Origin: Enterococcus pseudoavium NBRC 100491
GTDB taxonomy: Bacteria > Bacillota > Bacilli > Lactobacillales > Enterococcaceae
Reading direction: 5' to 3'
NCBI RefSeq assembly: GCF_001544295.1
Contig: NZ_BCQF01000008.1
Coordinates: forward strand, 36,800 to 100,799
Length of the DNA: 64,000 nt
Under the pieces are notes generated by a model. That model was not told where the DNA came from, did not search any database, and saw nothing but the letters and a program-made list of their open reading frames with translations. The position numbers and the translations under genes are program-made. Positions within the stretch are counted from its first letter, which is position 1. Every line of letters begins with the position of its first letter. This document shows positions 34,405 through 42,680 of the stretch, in pieces.

Positions 34405-34938
34405 TTGAATTTTATCGCGATGGACTTTGAAACAGCCAACTACCAAGCACATAGCGCCTGCTCGTTGGCCTTAGTCATGGTCAAAAATAGCCGAATCGTT
34501 GGTGAATACTACTCCTTAATCAAACCAGAAACCGATTTTTTCTGGAAAAATATCCAAATCCATGGGATTCACCCAGAAGATGTGGCCGATGCGCCTAAAT
34601 TTCCGGAAGTCTGGCAAGAGATCCAAAAATATTATCAGGAGAATCGTTTGATTGTCGCCCATAACGCTGGTTTTGATACAAAAGTTTTAGCGGGCTGTCT
34701 CGATTATTATGACTTAAAGCAACCCTCTTATCTTTCTCTTTGTACTGTGCGAACCAGTCGAAGGTTATTCCCTGAAATGCCAAATCATCGCCTGAACACG
34801 GTTTGCGAAAAACTAGCGATTCCCTTGGAGCATCATCATGATGCGCTAGAGGACAGTCGGGCCTGTGCCAAGATCCTACTTTATCAAGAGGATCACTTTG
34901 GAGTTGATCCTTTGAAAAAATTAGTTTTACCCATGTAA
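34405..34938 (+). CDS. DEDDh 3'-5' exonuclease (DNA polymerase III epsilon-like)
   Basis: This 177-residue exonuclease has ExoI MDFETAN, ExoII IVAHNAGFDTKVL and ExoIII HHHDALEDSRACAKI, a complete DEDDh set. It lacks polymerase or BRCT parts, so it is a stand-alone nuclease for repair or RNA turnover. The TTG at 34405 fits the GAGGTGA ribosome site 5 nt before it. A GTG at 34396 overlaps that site and is less likely. Confidence 0.87.
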   Translation: MNFIAMDFETANYQAHSACSLALVMVKNSRIVGEYYSLIKPETDFFWKNIQIHGIHPEDVADAPKFPEVWQEIQKYYQENRLIVAHNAGFDTKVLAGCLDYYDLKQPSYLSLCTVRTSRRLFPEMPNHRLNTVCEKLAIPLEHHHDALEDSRACAKILLYQEDHFGVDPLKKLVLPM

Positions 34939-34942
34939 AAAA

Positions 34943-34978
34943 CGTTAAACGGCTGTTTCGACTGAAGCAGTCGTTTTT
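34943..34978. terminator. Terminator between exonuclease and GNAT genes
   Basis: AAACGGCTG pairs with CAGTCGTTT (one G-U) and A/T runs flank the stem, between convergent genes. Confidence 0.7.
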
Positions 34979-35499
34979 TAATTGATTAATTTACTCATCA
35001 ATAAAACGTCTAAGAAGTTTCCCTCGACATCCCGCGCGCCGCGGACCAGCTTGGCTTCTGTCGCAAATCCAAATTTTTGATACAAGTGAATGGCTCGTTG
35101 ATTTCTTGTTTGAACAGTTAACTCCAAACGCCGCAATGGCGAAGCCTGCTCACTCCAATCAATCACTTCATCTAATAATGCCGTTCCTAGACCGATCCCC
35201 CAGTATTCTTTTAAGATACTGATCCCGATCTCACCGATATGTGCAACCGTATATTCGGAAGCCGCTTTAACAGAAGCCATTCCGAGAATCTTTTCATCCG
35301 CAAAGGCTAAGAGCAGCAAATTATTTTCACTTTCATAAAGGTCGGCTAATTGCAGACTTAATAAATCTTCTGGCAAACCTAGACCCACTTCATCCATAAT
35401 CAAAAAATCTGTTTCCGCGGCAATTTGCTGACTGACTCGTAACACTTCCGCCGCATCAGCTGGGATTGCTTCTCTCAATGTGATCTCAACTTCACTCAT
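34978..35499 (-). CDS. GNAT-family N-acetyltransferase
   Basis: The 173-residue protein has the acetyl-CoA pyrophosphate loop in ISILKEYWGIGLGTALLDEVIDW and the C-terminal RNQRAIHLYQKFGF pattern. Its start overlaps the tsaE stop by 8 nt, so the two are coupled. Its place next to tsaE recalls RimI-type genes, but motif detail is closer to general YhhY/YobR-like acetyltransferases. The substrate is unknown. Confidence 0.85.
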   Translation of the reverse strand: MSEVEITLREAIPADAAEVLRVSQQIAAETDFLIMDEVGLGLPEDLLSLQLADLYESENNLLLLAFADEKILGMASVKAASEYTVAHIGEIGISILKEYWGIGLGTALLDEVIDWSEQASPLRRLELTVQTRNQRAIHLYQKFGFATEAKLVRGARDVEGNFLDVLLMSKLIN

Positions 35500-35962
35500 C
35501 AGCTGCCCACGCTTTCAAAATTCGCCCTTCAAATTGTTTAGCTTGCTCACCCTTCGCAATTAAATCCACTCGCCGTAAATTTTCATCCTGACCATCTTTG
35601 GCTAAAATCAATTCTAAATAGTCTTCTGGCAAATAATCACCTAACTGTTGTCCCCATTCGATGACCGAAAGACCCTCCCCTTCAAAATAATCATCTAACC
35701 CTAAATCATCGGCACCCGCTTCGATCCGGTAAACATCCATGTGATAAAGCGGTAAACGGCCTTGTTGATACTCGCGAATGATCGTATAGGTAGGGCTTTT
35801 AATCATTTGATCAATTCCTAAACCTAAGGCAATCCCCTTTGTTAGAGTCGTTTTTCCAGCTCCAAGATTGCCAGTTAAAACTAAATTATCGCTGGGCTCT
35901 GCCACTGTGCCAATAATTTTTCCTAATTTTTCAGTTGCTGTCGTATCTGCTAACGTTATCAC
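35492..35962 (-). CDS. tsaE: tRNA threonylcarbamoyl-adenosine biosynthesis ATPase TsaE
   Basis: TsaE is the ATPase that recycles the TsaB-TsaD complex in t6A37 synthesis. The 156-residue protein has Walker A GNLGAGKTTLTKGIA, the KSPTYTIIREYQQG switch region and LYHMDVYRI plus VIEWGQQL near the Walker B position. It is typical in length. Confidence 0.95.
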   Translation of the reverse strand: MITLADTTATEKLGKIIGTVAEPSDNLVLTGNLGAGKTTLTKGIALGLGIDQMIKSPTYTIIREYQQGRLPLYHMDVYRIEAGADDLGLDDYFEGEGLSVIEWGQQLGDYLPEDYLELILAKDGQDENLRRVDLIAKGEQAKQFEGRILKAWAADE

Positions 35963-36049
35963 GCTGTTCTCCCCTCATTTCTTACTACCAATTTAGTATA
36001 ACGATTTAGGCATTAGGAGAAAAGAAAAAGATTCTTCTGTAAATTAATA

Positions 36050-36098
36050 ACGACAAAAAAACAGACTAAGCGACTGGCTTAGCCTGTTTTTTGTCATT
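36050..36098. terminator. Terminator of the second mannose-family PTS operon
   Basis: ACAAAAAACAG-CTAAG pairs with CTTAG-CTGTTTTTTGT around GACTGG, with T runs on both exits. It lies downstream of the last operon gene on the minus strand. Confidence 0.85.
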
Positions 36099-36131
36099 AA
36101 TTTATCCATAAATTACGTTCTTTTCCTGAAT

Positions 36132-36401
36132 TTATGAGATCTTTTTCCCAAGTAATAACTCCACGTTATGTGACCCTTTTTTTATAATCCAGCCTAAAAT
36201 CAAGACCGCAACAAGCGAGATAACAATCAGTACAAAACCGATTATCCTAAGTGTTTGATGAAAGTTTGCTCCAAATAGAATCAGGGTTAAAGCTATCGAA
36301 GATAGAATCAGCATATTCCGTACCCAACGTTTCAAATTCTGGAGCATCTTCATTTGAAATTTGACTTCTTCTATATAAGCTTCTTTTGTTCGTTGATCCA
36401 T
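36132..36401 (-). CDS. Small two-helix membrane protein of a PTS operon
   Basis: The function of this 89-residue protein is not recognised. An amphipathic, charged N-terminus (about 1-27) leads into two membrane helices (about 30-45 and 52-70) and a short basic tail with NVELLLGKK. It is the last gene of the second mannose-family PTS operon, 38 nt after EIID, so it is probably made together with the transporter. It might be an accessory to the EIIC-EIID complex, but nothing in the sequence proves this. Confidence 0.7.
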   Translation of the reverse strand: MDQRTKEAYIEEVKFQMKMLQNLKRWVRNMLILSSIALTLILFGANFHQTLRIIGFVLIVISLVAVLILGWIIKKGSHNVELLLGKKIS

Positions 36402-36439
36402 TATCTGACAGCTCCTTGCTAAACTCGATTATTGATAGA

Positions 36440-37276
36440 CTAGTATTGCAAGCCAGGGTTAAAGAAGCCGATCAATACACCGACAAAAGCAATAACTACC
36501 AATAATAGCATTACTTTGACTGGCGACAAGCCCTTTTTAGCTAATAAATACCAGCATAAGAAAACAAACACGGCAGTTAGAAATCCTGGATAAACACCAT
36601 CTAGTGTTTTTTGTAGATCTAAGAAGGGCTCTTTCGCGCCTTCCGCAGTCATTGTAAAGGCTGTTTTAATTGACACCCAACTTGCCGCAACGGATCCGAT
36701 TACAATTCCACCAATCAACGTGATAGATTCACGAATCGCATCGCCTTTAGCACCTACTAAAAAGTCAACGGCTTTCCCACCAAGATCATAACCTTTGAAA
36801 TAAATGAATCTCATACCAAAGTATGCAAATAAGTTCCAAGCAATAATGTAGAAGATCGCCCCTAAAGGTGAACCTCCATTTGACATCCCTAATGCAATCC
36901 CCAATAAAATTGGAATAACTGTACCGACAACTAGCGAATCGCCGATCCCGGCAATCGGTCCCATTAGACCGGCACGCAACCCATTGATTGCCTCATCATC
37001 TACATCCTCAGCACCTGCTGCTCGTGCTTCTTCCAAACCTGCAGTAATACCAACAACTACTGCTCCTAACTGCGGCTCCGTATTAAAGAAGGCAGTGTAA
37101 GTCTTAATTGCATTTAACTGATCTTCTTTTTTCTCGTACAGTTCTTCAATGATTGGCAGCATCGAGCATAGATACCCAAACGTCTGCATATGCTCCTGTG
37201 AGAAGCAAGTCAAATTTCCATAATACCATTTATGAAAGGACTTGGATAAAGTCTTCTTAGAAATCTTTTTCTCCAT
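36440..37276 (-). CDS. PTS mannose-family EIID component (second operon)
   Basis: The 278-residue membrane protein has the EIID N-terminus (LSKSFHKWYYGNLTCFSQEHMQTFGYLCSMLPIIEELYEKK) and the GLMGPIAGIGDSLVVGTVIPILLGIALG signature. It pairs with EIIC, whose gene ends 2 nt upstream. Confidence 0.93.
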   Translation of the reverse strand: MEKKISKKTLSKSFHKWYYGNLTCFSQEHMQTFGYLCSMLPIIEELYEKKEDQLNAIKTYTAFFNTEPQLGAVVVGITAGLEEARAAGAEDVDDEAINGLRAGLMGPIAGIGDSLVVGTVIPILLGIALGMSNGGSPLGAIFYIIAWNLFAYFGMRFIYFKGYDLGGKAVDFLVGAKGDAIRESITLIGGIVIGSVAASWVSIKTAFTMTAEGAKEPFLDLQKTLDGVYPGFLTAVFVFLCWYLLAKKGLSPVKVMLLLVVIAFVGVLIGFFNPGLQY

Positions 37277-37278
37277 CG

Positions 37279-38121
37279 TTAAATATCCTCCTCATCATCA
37301 TCGATTGAAACACCCGCAGTAGCTACTTTTCCCATTTGGATTGATTTGATTCGATAATTAATTAGCGCAAACATCCCAGCAATAACGGTTGCAGATACCA
37401 AATTGATTCCTAAAGACGCTGCCAAGGTGAATCCGAAGAAAAATGGAATAAAGTCAGTAGGCTTCGTAACAATTTGTTTTAACAAAATCGCAATCCCGAC
37501 AGCGGGCAATAAAGAACCTACCGTAAATAAAGTTTTCATTGCTAAACCGTCCATTGGAAGATAATCCTTGATTAAATCAACCATTGGTGCGCCCATTCTA
37601 CACATAACTAGTGTTGGAATAAATGAACAGATTAAATGTGAGATCCATGGCAACCCATAATTGACAAGATTCAATTTTTTCAGGTCACCTTTTTCCACCG
37701 CATTCCAACCAATGTGCTGCCACGCCAAGTTAATTGTCGCAGTCCCATAAAATAAGACCGTTCCTAAAGTACCAACCATCGTCCCAAAAGATGTCGCTAA
37801 TGCTGCTCCATCTGGACTTGCTGCATCAATGCCATAACTTTTCAATGCGATCATTGCTAGAGGAATCCCAATATAACTAACGGCACGAACATCGGCAGAG
37901 ACTGTTCCTCCAGGAGTTACTAATGCGATATAAACTAACTGCATGGCTGCCCCAACTAAAATTCCGGCTTTTAAATCTCCTAAAACGATTCCGCAAATCA
38001 ACCCACCGACTAACGGACGTCCAAGTGTATAATTCCCGATTGATGTACCACCCAACCCAGGCATACTTGATAAACAAGCAAACAGCCCTAAAATTGCTGC
38101 TTGAATCCAACTAATCTCCAT
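37279..38121 (-). CDS. PTS mannose-family EIIC component (second operon)
   Basis: The 280-residue channel protein has the conserved GLICGIVLGDLKAGILVGAAMQLVYIALVTPGGTVSADV region and about seven hydrophobic segments. It ends in an acidic tail (DDDEEDI). The substrate is not readable; no catabolic gene is in the operon. Confidence 0.93.
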   Translation of the reverse strand: MEISWIQAAILGLFACLSSMPGLGGTSIGNYTLGRPLVGGLICGIVLGDLKAGILVGAAMQLVYIALVTPGGTVSADVRAVSYIGIPLAMIALKSYGIDAASPDGAALATSFGTMVGTLGTVLFYGTATINLAWQHIGWNAVEKGDLKKLNLVNYGLPWISHLICSFIPTLVMCRMGAPMVDLIKDYLPMDGLAMKTLFTVGSLLPAVGIAILLKQIVTKPTDFIPFFFGFTLAASLGINLVSATVIAGMFALINYRIKSIQMGKVATAGVSIDDDEEDI

Positions 38122-38145
38122 AGTGTGCTATACCCCTTTCCAATT

Positions 38146-38637
38146 TTAATAACCAAATTTTCCTTTGAATTTACTCCATGAGCCGATTGAAACATCTGGT
38201 AGTAACGAGAACTCAATCTCATAGCCTGCCTGACTCAACTTTTCAAAAGCATCCGCCTCTTCTTGTGTGATACTTTGATTGTTTCCTAACTTAACCGCAC
38301 CCTCACGATCGTTACAGGGACCAACGATAATTTTTCTGATTCCTGGATCAAAACCATCTTCCACAAAAAGTTTACACATATCAATTGGATTTTTAGTAAT
38401 TAAAAAATAGCGTGAATCACTGTCTAATACTTTTTGTGACTTTTTGATAAATTCATCCATACCCCATACAAACGTTTTTTTCTCACTGGCAGCTTTATAA
38501 GCAGCCTTTAGCACATCATTAGAAGCGGCTTTGTCGTTAACAGCAATCAGACCGTCACAGGGATACTCTTTTGCCCAACGAGTCGTTGTCTGCCCATGAA
38601 TGATCCGATCATCAATTCTTACAAATGAAACTGTCAT
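38146..38637 (-). CDS. PTS mannose/sorbose-family EIIB component (second operon)
   Basis: The 163-residue phosphocarrier has the active His at H14 in RIDDRIIHGQTTTRW and the conserved IAVNDKAASNDVLKAAYKAA and RKIIVGPCNDREG stretches. The second stretch varies from the usual NIGGM, which may reflect its substrate class. Confidence 0.92.
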   Translation of the reverse strand: MTVSFVRIDDRIIHGQTTTRWAKEYPCDGLIAVNDKAASNDVLKAAYKAASEKKTFVWGMDEFIKKSQKVLDSDSRYFLITKNPIDMCKLFVEDGFDPGIRKIIVGPCNDREGAVKLGNNQSITQEEADAFEKLSQAGYEIEFSLLPDVSIGSWSKFKGKFGY

Positions 38638-38655
38638 AATTTATTCCTCTCCTCG

Positions 38656-39087
38656 TTATATTTCGTCTTCTAGATCTTCTTTGACTAATTGAAATTCTTT
38701 AAGTGCTTCCTTGGCCTCACTCGTTACCTGTCTGACTAATTCTTCTCTTGTAAGTGAATCTTTCATCAACGCGGTTGTTACTGCTAAAGGTAAATTCATA
38801 CCACCAATCACTGACAGTTTCTCTGCCAACCCTTTTTCTGTTAAAAGAGTCATTGCAGTAGTTAAGGGTGAGCCCCCAATAATATCTCCCAATAAAACTA
38901 CTTCACTATTTTCAGGAATATCATTGATTAATACTGAAAAATTCTCCGCAAATTCATCCACTGACTGACCATCTTGCAACCCGCATGATAAAACTTCCTC
39001 TTTTGGTCCAACTAACATCTTTAAAGCATCGGCCAAACCGTCAGCTAATTTCCCATGGGAAACTAGTAACAGATATTTCATTTCCAT
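38656..39087 (-). CDS. PTS mannose-family EIIA component (second operon)
   Basis: The 143-residue protein has the phosphorylation site H11 in LLVSHGKLADGL, and LGDIIGGSPLTTAMTLL plus GGMNLPLAV. It is the first gene of the operon. SD GGAGGGATG lies before the ATG. The promoter ahead of it is poor (TATACG without a clear -35), in keeping with dependence on an activator. Confidence 0.92.
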   Translation of the reverse strand: MEMKYLLLVSHGKLADGLADALKMLVGPKEEVLSCGLQDGQSVDEFAENFSVLINDIPENSEVVLLGDIIGGSPLTTAMTLLTEKGLAEKLSVIGGMNLPLAVTTALMKDSLTREELVRQVTSEAKEALKEFQLVKEDLEDEI

Positions 39088-39184
39088 CCCTCCTTGTCTT
39101 TACACGTATAGCTTAACAAGAAAGCCTTTCCATTCCATCTGTTGTCTGTCATATCTTTTTCATGAATTTTTAACAAATTGACTA

Positions 39185-39196
39185 TGACAATTGTCA
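39185..39196. promoter_or_regulatory. 12-bp palindrome upstream of the second PTS operon
   Basis: TGACAATTGTCA is a perfect palindrome about 100 bp before the EIIA start and about 75 bp before the weak -10 box. A half-like copy (ATGACAGAC on the minus strand) lies near 39143-39151. It is a candidate operator for the adjacent LuxR-type response regulator. The 39088-39405 gap also has an AAACGGTTT cre-like core near 39293; no gene is seen in it. Confidence 0.4.
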
Positions 39197-39364
39197 CCTT
39201 TTATTTGTAAATTGGTCTACTAGCTACTATTTCAGAAAAAGAGTCCTTCTTATGACATTGCATTTTCGCTACGCATCTCATCAAACTAAACGGTTTGTAC
39301 TATTTTTTGTTTGATCAACTTAAAACTGCTTCATATGGAATAAACCACGGAAAGTTTGACTGGC

Positions 39365-39396
39365 AAAAAAACATGACCTTTTTAATAAGGTCATGC
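39365..39396 (-). terminator. Terminator of the sensory operon
   Basis: CATGACCTT (39372-39380) pairs with AAGGTCATG (39387-39395) and is followed on the minus strand by TTTTTTTGCC. Confidence 0.85.
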
Positions 39397-39405
39397 AACA
39401 AAAGG

Positions 39406-40704
39406 CTATTCTTTTAGATATTGGTCTACTTCTCGTTGGAGTGTCAATAGCGAAATATCCATGTCTTCGTTCGAGTTGATGAATTGTTGTAAACTCGTAT
39501 CGATAATCTTCAACGCAGACTGGTATTTTTTAAACTGGCTATGGTTGACGGTCCCTTCCATCACTTCGTTCAAAAGATGGAGATCCACCATACTGTCTTT
39601 CGTATCTTCATTAATCAATGAAATCGTCTGATCAGAGCGCGTGACTTTCTTTAAAGGTGACAGTCCTTGCGAATACTCGATCAAGTTTTGTTGAACTTTT
39701 TGATCATAGCACAACGTTTTCAAAAATTCCCAAGCCAGTCGAGTATGTTTTGTATTGGCTGACATTCCCATGAGTAGCGTAGAAGTTTGACTATTTCCTT
39801 CACTCCCGCTAAGTGTCGGCATTTTTACACAGTCCCACTCAAAATTTGAATATTTCTTTACCCGCCAAGGATAAGGTTTATAGGTTCGATACTGTGCTAA
39901 CGGCATCGGGGAAAATGCAATATCTCCTCTATCAAAATCATCCGCATTTACCGGGTACCCTTGATTGAGCTTTTGAAGTTTTCGAACAAAGTTAATGGCC
40001 TGTTTGAAAGAATCTTGGCTAAGATAACTGTTGTAGCCCTCTTCATCAAACACTTTACTTCCATGAGCAAAAACAGAGTCTAACCAATCGTAATCATAAT
40101 AACCATATTGATCAATGACCCCATCTTGATTGCTATCTTTTGTGACTGCTTTAGATATTTTATAAAAATCATCCAAAGTCCAATCATTACTAGGAAGCGG
40201 TATCCCCTCTTTTTCTAACAATGTTTTATTCACAAACATTAACGTGGGGTTGCTCTCATAGGGTAATGCGTATTGGCTTTTTTGAAAAACACCAGATTGA
40301 ATCGCACTCTTGTAGTACTCTTTTTTATCAAAGTCTTGGTCCCGTGCCATTAAGCTGTCCAAATCCTTCATCGCTCCTAGTGAACTAAGCGTATTGAAGT
40401 CTTCGCTCGGTACTAAAAAAACATCTGGTTCTTTCCCAGCAACGATCTTTTCCGATAACCAAAGAGAGTAATCTTCTTTTTGCACACCGCTATCATAGAC
40501 AATCTTAACATTCGGATGTTCCTTTTTGAATTGCGCGATCGCATCATCAATCACTTGGTAACTATTGCCATTCGGAACATCCCAATTACTGCCAGCAAAT
40601 ACGCCTACCGTAATCGTTACTGGTCTGCGAGAATAACTTACTCCAAGAATGGCTGCTAAAACGGCTCCCAAACCGATCATTATTCCAATAATCTTTTTAT
40701 TCAT
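39406..40704 (-). CDS. Membrane-anchored extracellular solute-binding protein (type 1 fold)
   Basis: This protein of about 432 residues has one N-terminal hydrophobic helix (about 3-22) and no lipobox. The binding-protein domain shows the family pattern VIDDAIAQFKKEHPNVKIVYDSGV, PDVFLVPSEDFNTLSSLG and ALPYESNPTLMFVNKTLLEKEG. There are no ABC permease or ATPase genes nearby. The gene overlaps the response regulator and ends a four-gene sensory operon, so it probably works as a ligand-sensing partner. ATG 40704 is preferred; ATG 40710 is 6 nt upstream. Confidence 0.83.
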   Translation of the reverse strand: MNKKIIGIMIGLGAVLAAILGVSYSRRPVTITVGVFAGSNWDVPNGNSYQVIDDAIAQFKKEHPNVKIVYDSGVQKEDYSLWLSEKIVAGKEPDVFLVPSEDFNTLSSLGAMKDLDSLMARDQDFDKKEYYKSAIQSGVFQKSQYALPYESNPTLMFVNKTLLEKEGIPLPSNDWTLDDFYKISKAVTKDSNQDGVIDQYGYYDYDWLDSVFAHGSKVFDEEGYNSYLSQDSFKQAINFVRKLQKLNQGYPVNADDFDRGDIAFSPMPLAQYRTYKPYPWRVKKYSNFEWDCVKMPTLSGSEGNSQTSTLLMGMSANTKHTRLAWEFLKTLCYDQKVQQNLIEYSQGLSPLKKVTRSDQTISLINEDTKDSMVDLHLLNEVMEGTVNHSQFKKYQSALKIIDTSLQQFINSNEDMDISLLTLQREVDQYLKE

Positions 40705-41371
40705 TATCAAAACCCTTTGCCGTTTGTCCAGATTGAACCGCCCAAATAGCTAATTGCGTTCGATCGCGTAAATTTAGTTTCGTGAGGATCGAACTCAAAT
40801 AATTTCGGACAGTCCCTTCTGATAGGAACAATTTCTCAGCGATTTCTTTATTAGATAAGCCATAACCAACCTGTTGCAAGACTCGCCATTCTGGTTTGCT
40901 AATCGCTTCGGTATCTTTTTTGTCAACTTTGATCGTGTAGTTATTTTGATTCATCTTGGAAAAGGAACTAAAAACTTTCATCGCAATATCCGGATTGATC
41001 ATCGCGCCTCCTTGATCCACAGTCAAAATCGCATGATACAGTTCATCCATCCCGACTCCCTTGAGTAGATAGCCGCTGGCACCATATCTCAAGGCACTAA
41101 AGACAAAATCATCATCATCAAAGGTAGTCAAAATAATAATTTTGGTTTCCGGATAGGTTTCCTTGACTGCTTTCGTACATAAAACACCGTCCATATTAGG
41201 CATCCGAATATCCATCAAGATAATATCGACAGGCTGCTGCTTCAAACAATTCAATACCTCAACACCATCGGCGGCTACACCTACGACAGACAGGTCAGAA
41301 TGACTTGATAACACAACTTTCAATGACTCTCGGATCAACTCCTGATCATCGGCAATAAGAACTCTAATCAT
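40697..41371 (-). CDS. NarL/LuxR-family response regulator
   Basis: The 224-residue regulator has a receiver domain with acidic pocket D8-D9, phosphoacceptor D54 in LMDIRMPNMDG, Thr in ILTTFDDDD and Lys in YLLKGV. The C-terminal LuxR HTH (about 155-215) has EWRVLQQVGYGLSNKEIAEKLFLSEGTVRNYLSSILTKL. It overlaps the kinase gene by 8 nt. Its likely target is the mannose-family PTS operon downstream. Confidence 0.93.
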   Translation of the reverse strand: MIRVLIADDQELIRESLKVVLSSHSDLSVVGVAADGVEVLNCLKQQPVDIILMDIRMPNMDGVLCTKAVKETYPETKIIILTTFDDDDFVFSALRYGASGYLLKGVGMDELYHAILTVDQGGAMINPDIAMKVFSSFSKMNQNNYTIKVDKKDTEAISKPEWRVLQQVGYGLSNKEIAEKLFLSEGTVRNYLSSILTKLNLRDRTQLAIWAVQSGQTAKGFDNE

Positions 41372-42680
41372 ATTGTTCTCCTTTCTGAATAGGTATTTTC
41401 ACTACAGTATGGAAACCAGCCTTTCCGTCAAAATGGACCTCACCGTTGATTACAGAAACACGCTCAACCATCTGCTTCAGTCCAAATCCGTAATGGAGGT
41501 CAGTCGTTCCCACACCATTGTCCTTAATATCCAAATAAATTAAGTCTTCTTCTTGGTAAAAACGGATGATCAGGCTTGTTGCGCCGCCATGTCGCATCGA
41601 ATTGGTCATACTTTCCTGGATTACCCGAAACAAGACATCTTCTTTGATCGATTCAAAATCAAGATTACGCAATTGATAGTCCAATTCAACTTTCAAATGT
41701 GACACGCTAGTGAATTCAGAGATTAATTTCAGCAACGCACCTTTGAACCCCTGTTCTTCAAGTGCTCCGGGACGCAGTTTATTCAAGGAATTTCGGACTT
41801 CACCGATTCCTTGCCGAATTACTTTTGCCACAATCTTCAATTGTTTCTTTGTTTCTGGAACATCCTTATCAATCATCACGATACACGCATCTACGCCAGC
41901 AGCTATACCGGTGAGGGCGTGTCCTAACGTGTCATGGATCTCCCGAGCAAGCCGTTTGCGTTCGTTCCGCTCACCCATTTTTTCGATCGCTACTGAATAA
42001 TTTTTCAATTCGCGATTGACTTGGTTGATCATGTCTAACTCTTTAGCAATTTTTTCATTTTCTTCCAGTTGATTAGTAATATATATAATAATAAATCCAA
42101 TAAAAATCAGAATATTCAGTGTCACCAGGACACTTTGGATCGCAAACAGGACACTCCGCGTATCCATGTCGTAAATCTCAAAGAAGGTCTGGGGATTATT
42201 CATCGGGATCACAGCCGACGACACCTCATAGCTGGATAATAAGTATAAAATGATCAGTGCTACCAAGATCCAGCGCGAGGTAGAGTCCTTCCAATGGTAA
42301 ATACTATCGCAAAATACTAAGAGGACAATCCCGTTATAGCCCATATTGAAGAGGTACATTAGCCCAAAACAAATTGCGAGTTGCGAAACTGTAAATACTA
42401 CATCTAATAATTTATGATTGCGCGCAATGATTGTTCGATAATACATTAAAACAATCAACAAAATGAAAAGTAAAATCGAGGCAAAATAGACAATCTCAGG
42501 ATTGAGGGGAACGTGATTGACTCTATCTAAAAAATTGCGTGCCATTCGATGATCGATAACATATTTCGTACCTACCAAGTAAACGGTCCCAAAAAAAAGC
42601 ACAATGATAAAATTTAATGCCGTCATAATATTCTTGATGTTCGTCAATGAAATGTTATATTTTCTGCTCATCATTGCCAC
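41364..42680 (-). CDS. Sensor histidine kinase, HisKA_3 type
   Basis: The 438-residue kinase has about six membrane segments in its first 200 residues, with an exposed loop around 38-62 and another around 155-172. A coiled coil (about 204-238) follows, then the HisKA_3 dimerisation domain with H249 in REIHDTLGHALTG. The ATPase domain has VIQESMTNSMRHGGA (N box) and DNGVGT plus GFGLKQMVERV (G boxes). It is paired with the LuxR-type regulator. It overlaps the sugar-binding gene upstream by 10 nt, suggesting that the binding protein presents ligand to it. Confidence 0.92.
   Translation of the reverse strand: MAMMSRKYNISLTNIKNIMTALNFIIVLFFGTVYLVGTKYVIDHRMARNFLDRVNHVPLNPEIVYFASILLFILLIVLMYYRTIIARNHKLLDVVFTVSQLAICFGLMYLFNMGYNGIVLLVFCDSIYHWKDSTSRWILVALIILYLLSSYEVSSAVIPMNNPQTFFEIYDMDTRSVLFAIQSVLVTLNILIFIGFIIIYITNQLEENEKIAKELDMINQVNRELKNYSVAIEKMGERNERKRLAREIHDTLGHALTGIAAGVDACIVMIDKDVPETKKQLKIVAKVIRQGIGEVRNSLNKLRPGALEEQGFKGALLKLISEFTSVSHLKVELDYQLRNLDFESIKEDVLFRVIQESMTNSMRHGGATSLIIRFYQEEDLIYLDIKDNGVGTTDLHYGFGLKQMVERVSVINGEVHFDGKAGFHTVVKIPIQKGEQYD

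Noticed and set aside
39088..39405. Sigma-54 promoter ahead of the second mannose-family PTS
   Set aside because: Some enterococcal mannose-family PTS operons use sigma-54 with a LevR-type activator, but no TGGCAC-N5-TTGC pattern or LevR gene is seen here.
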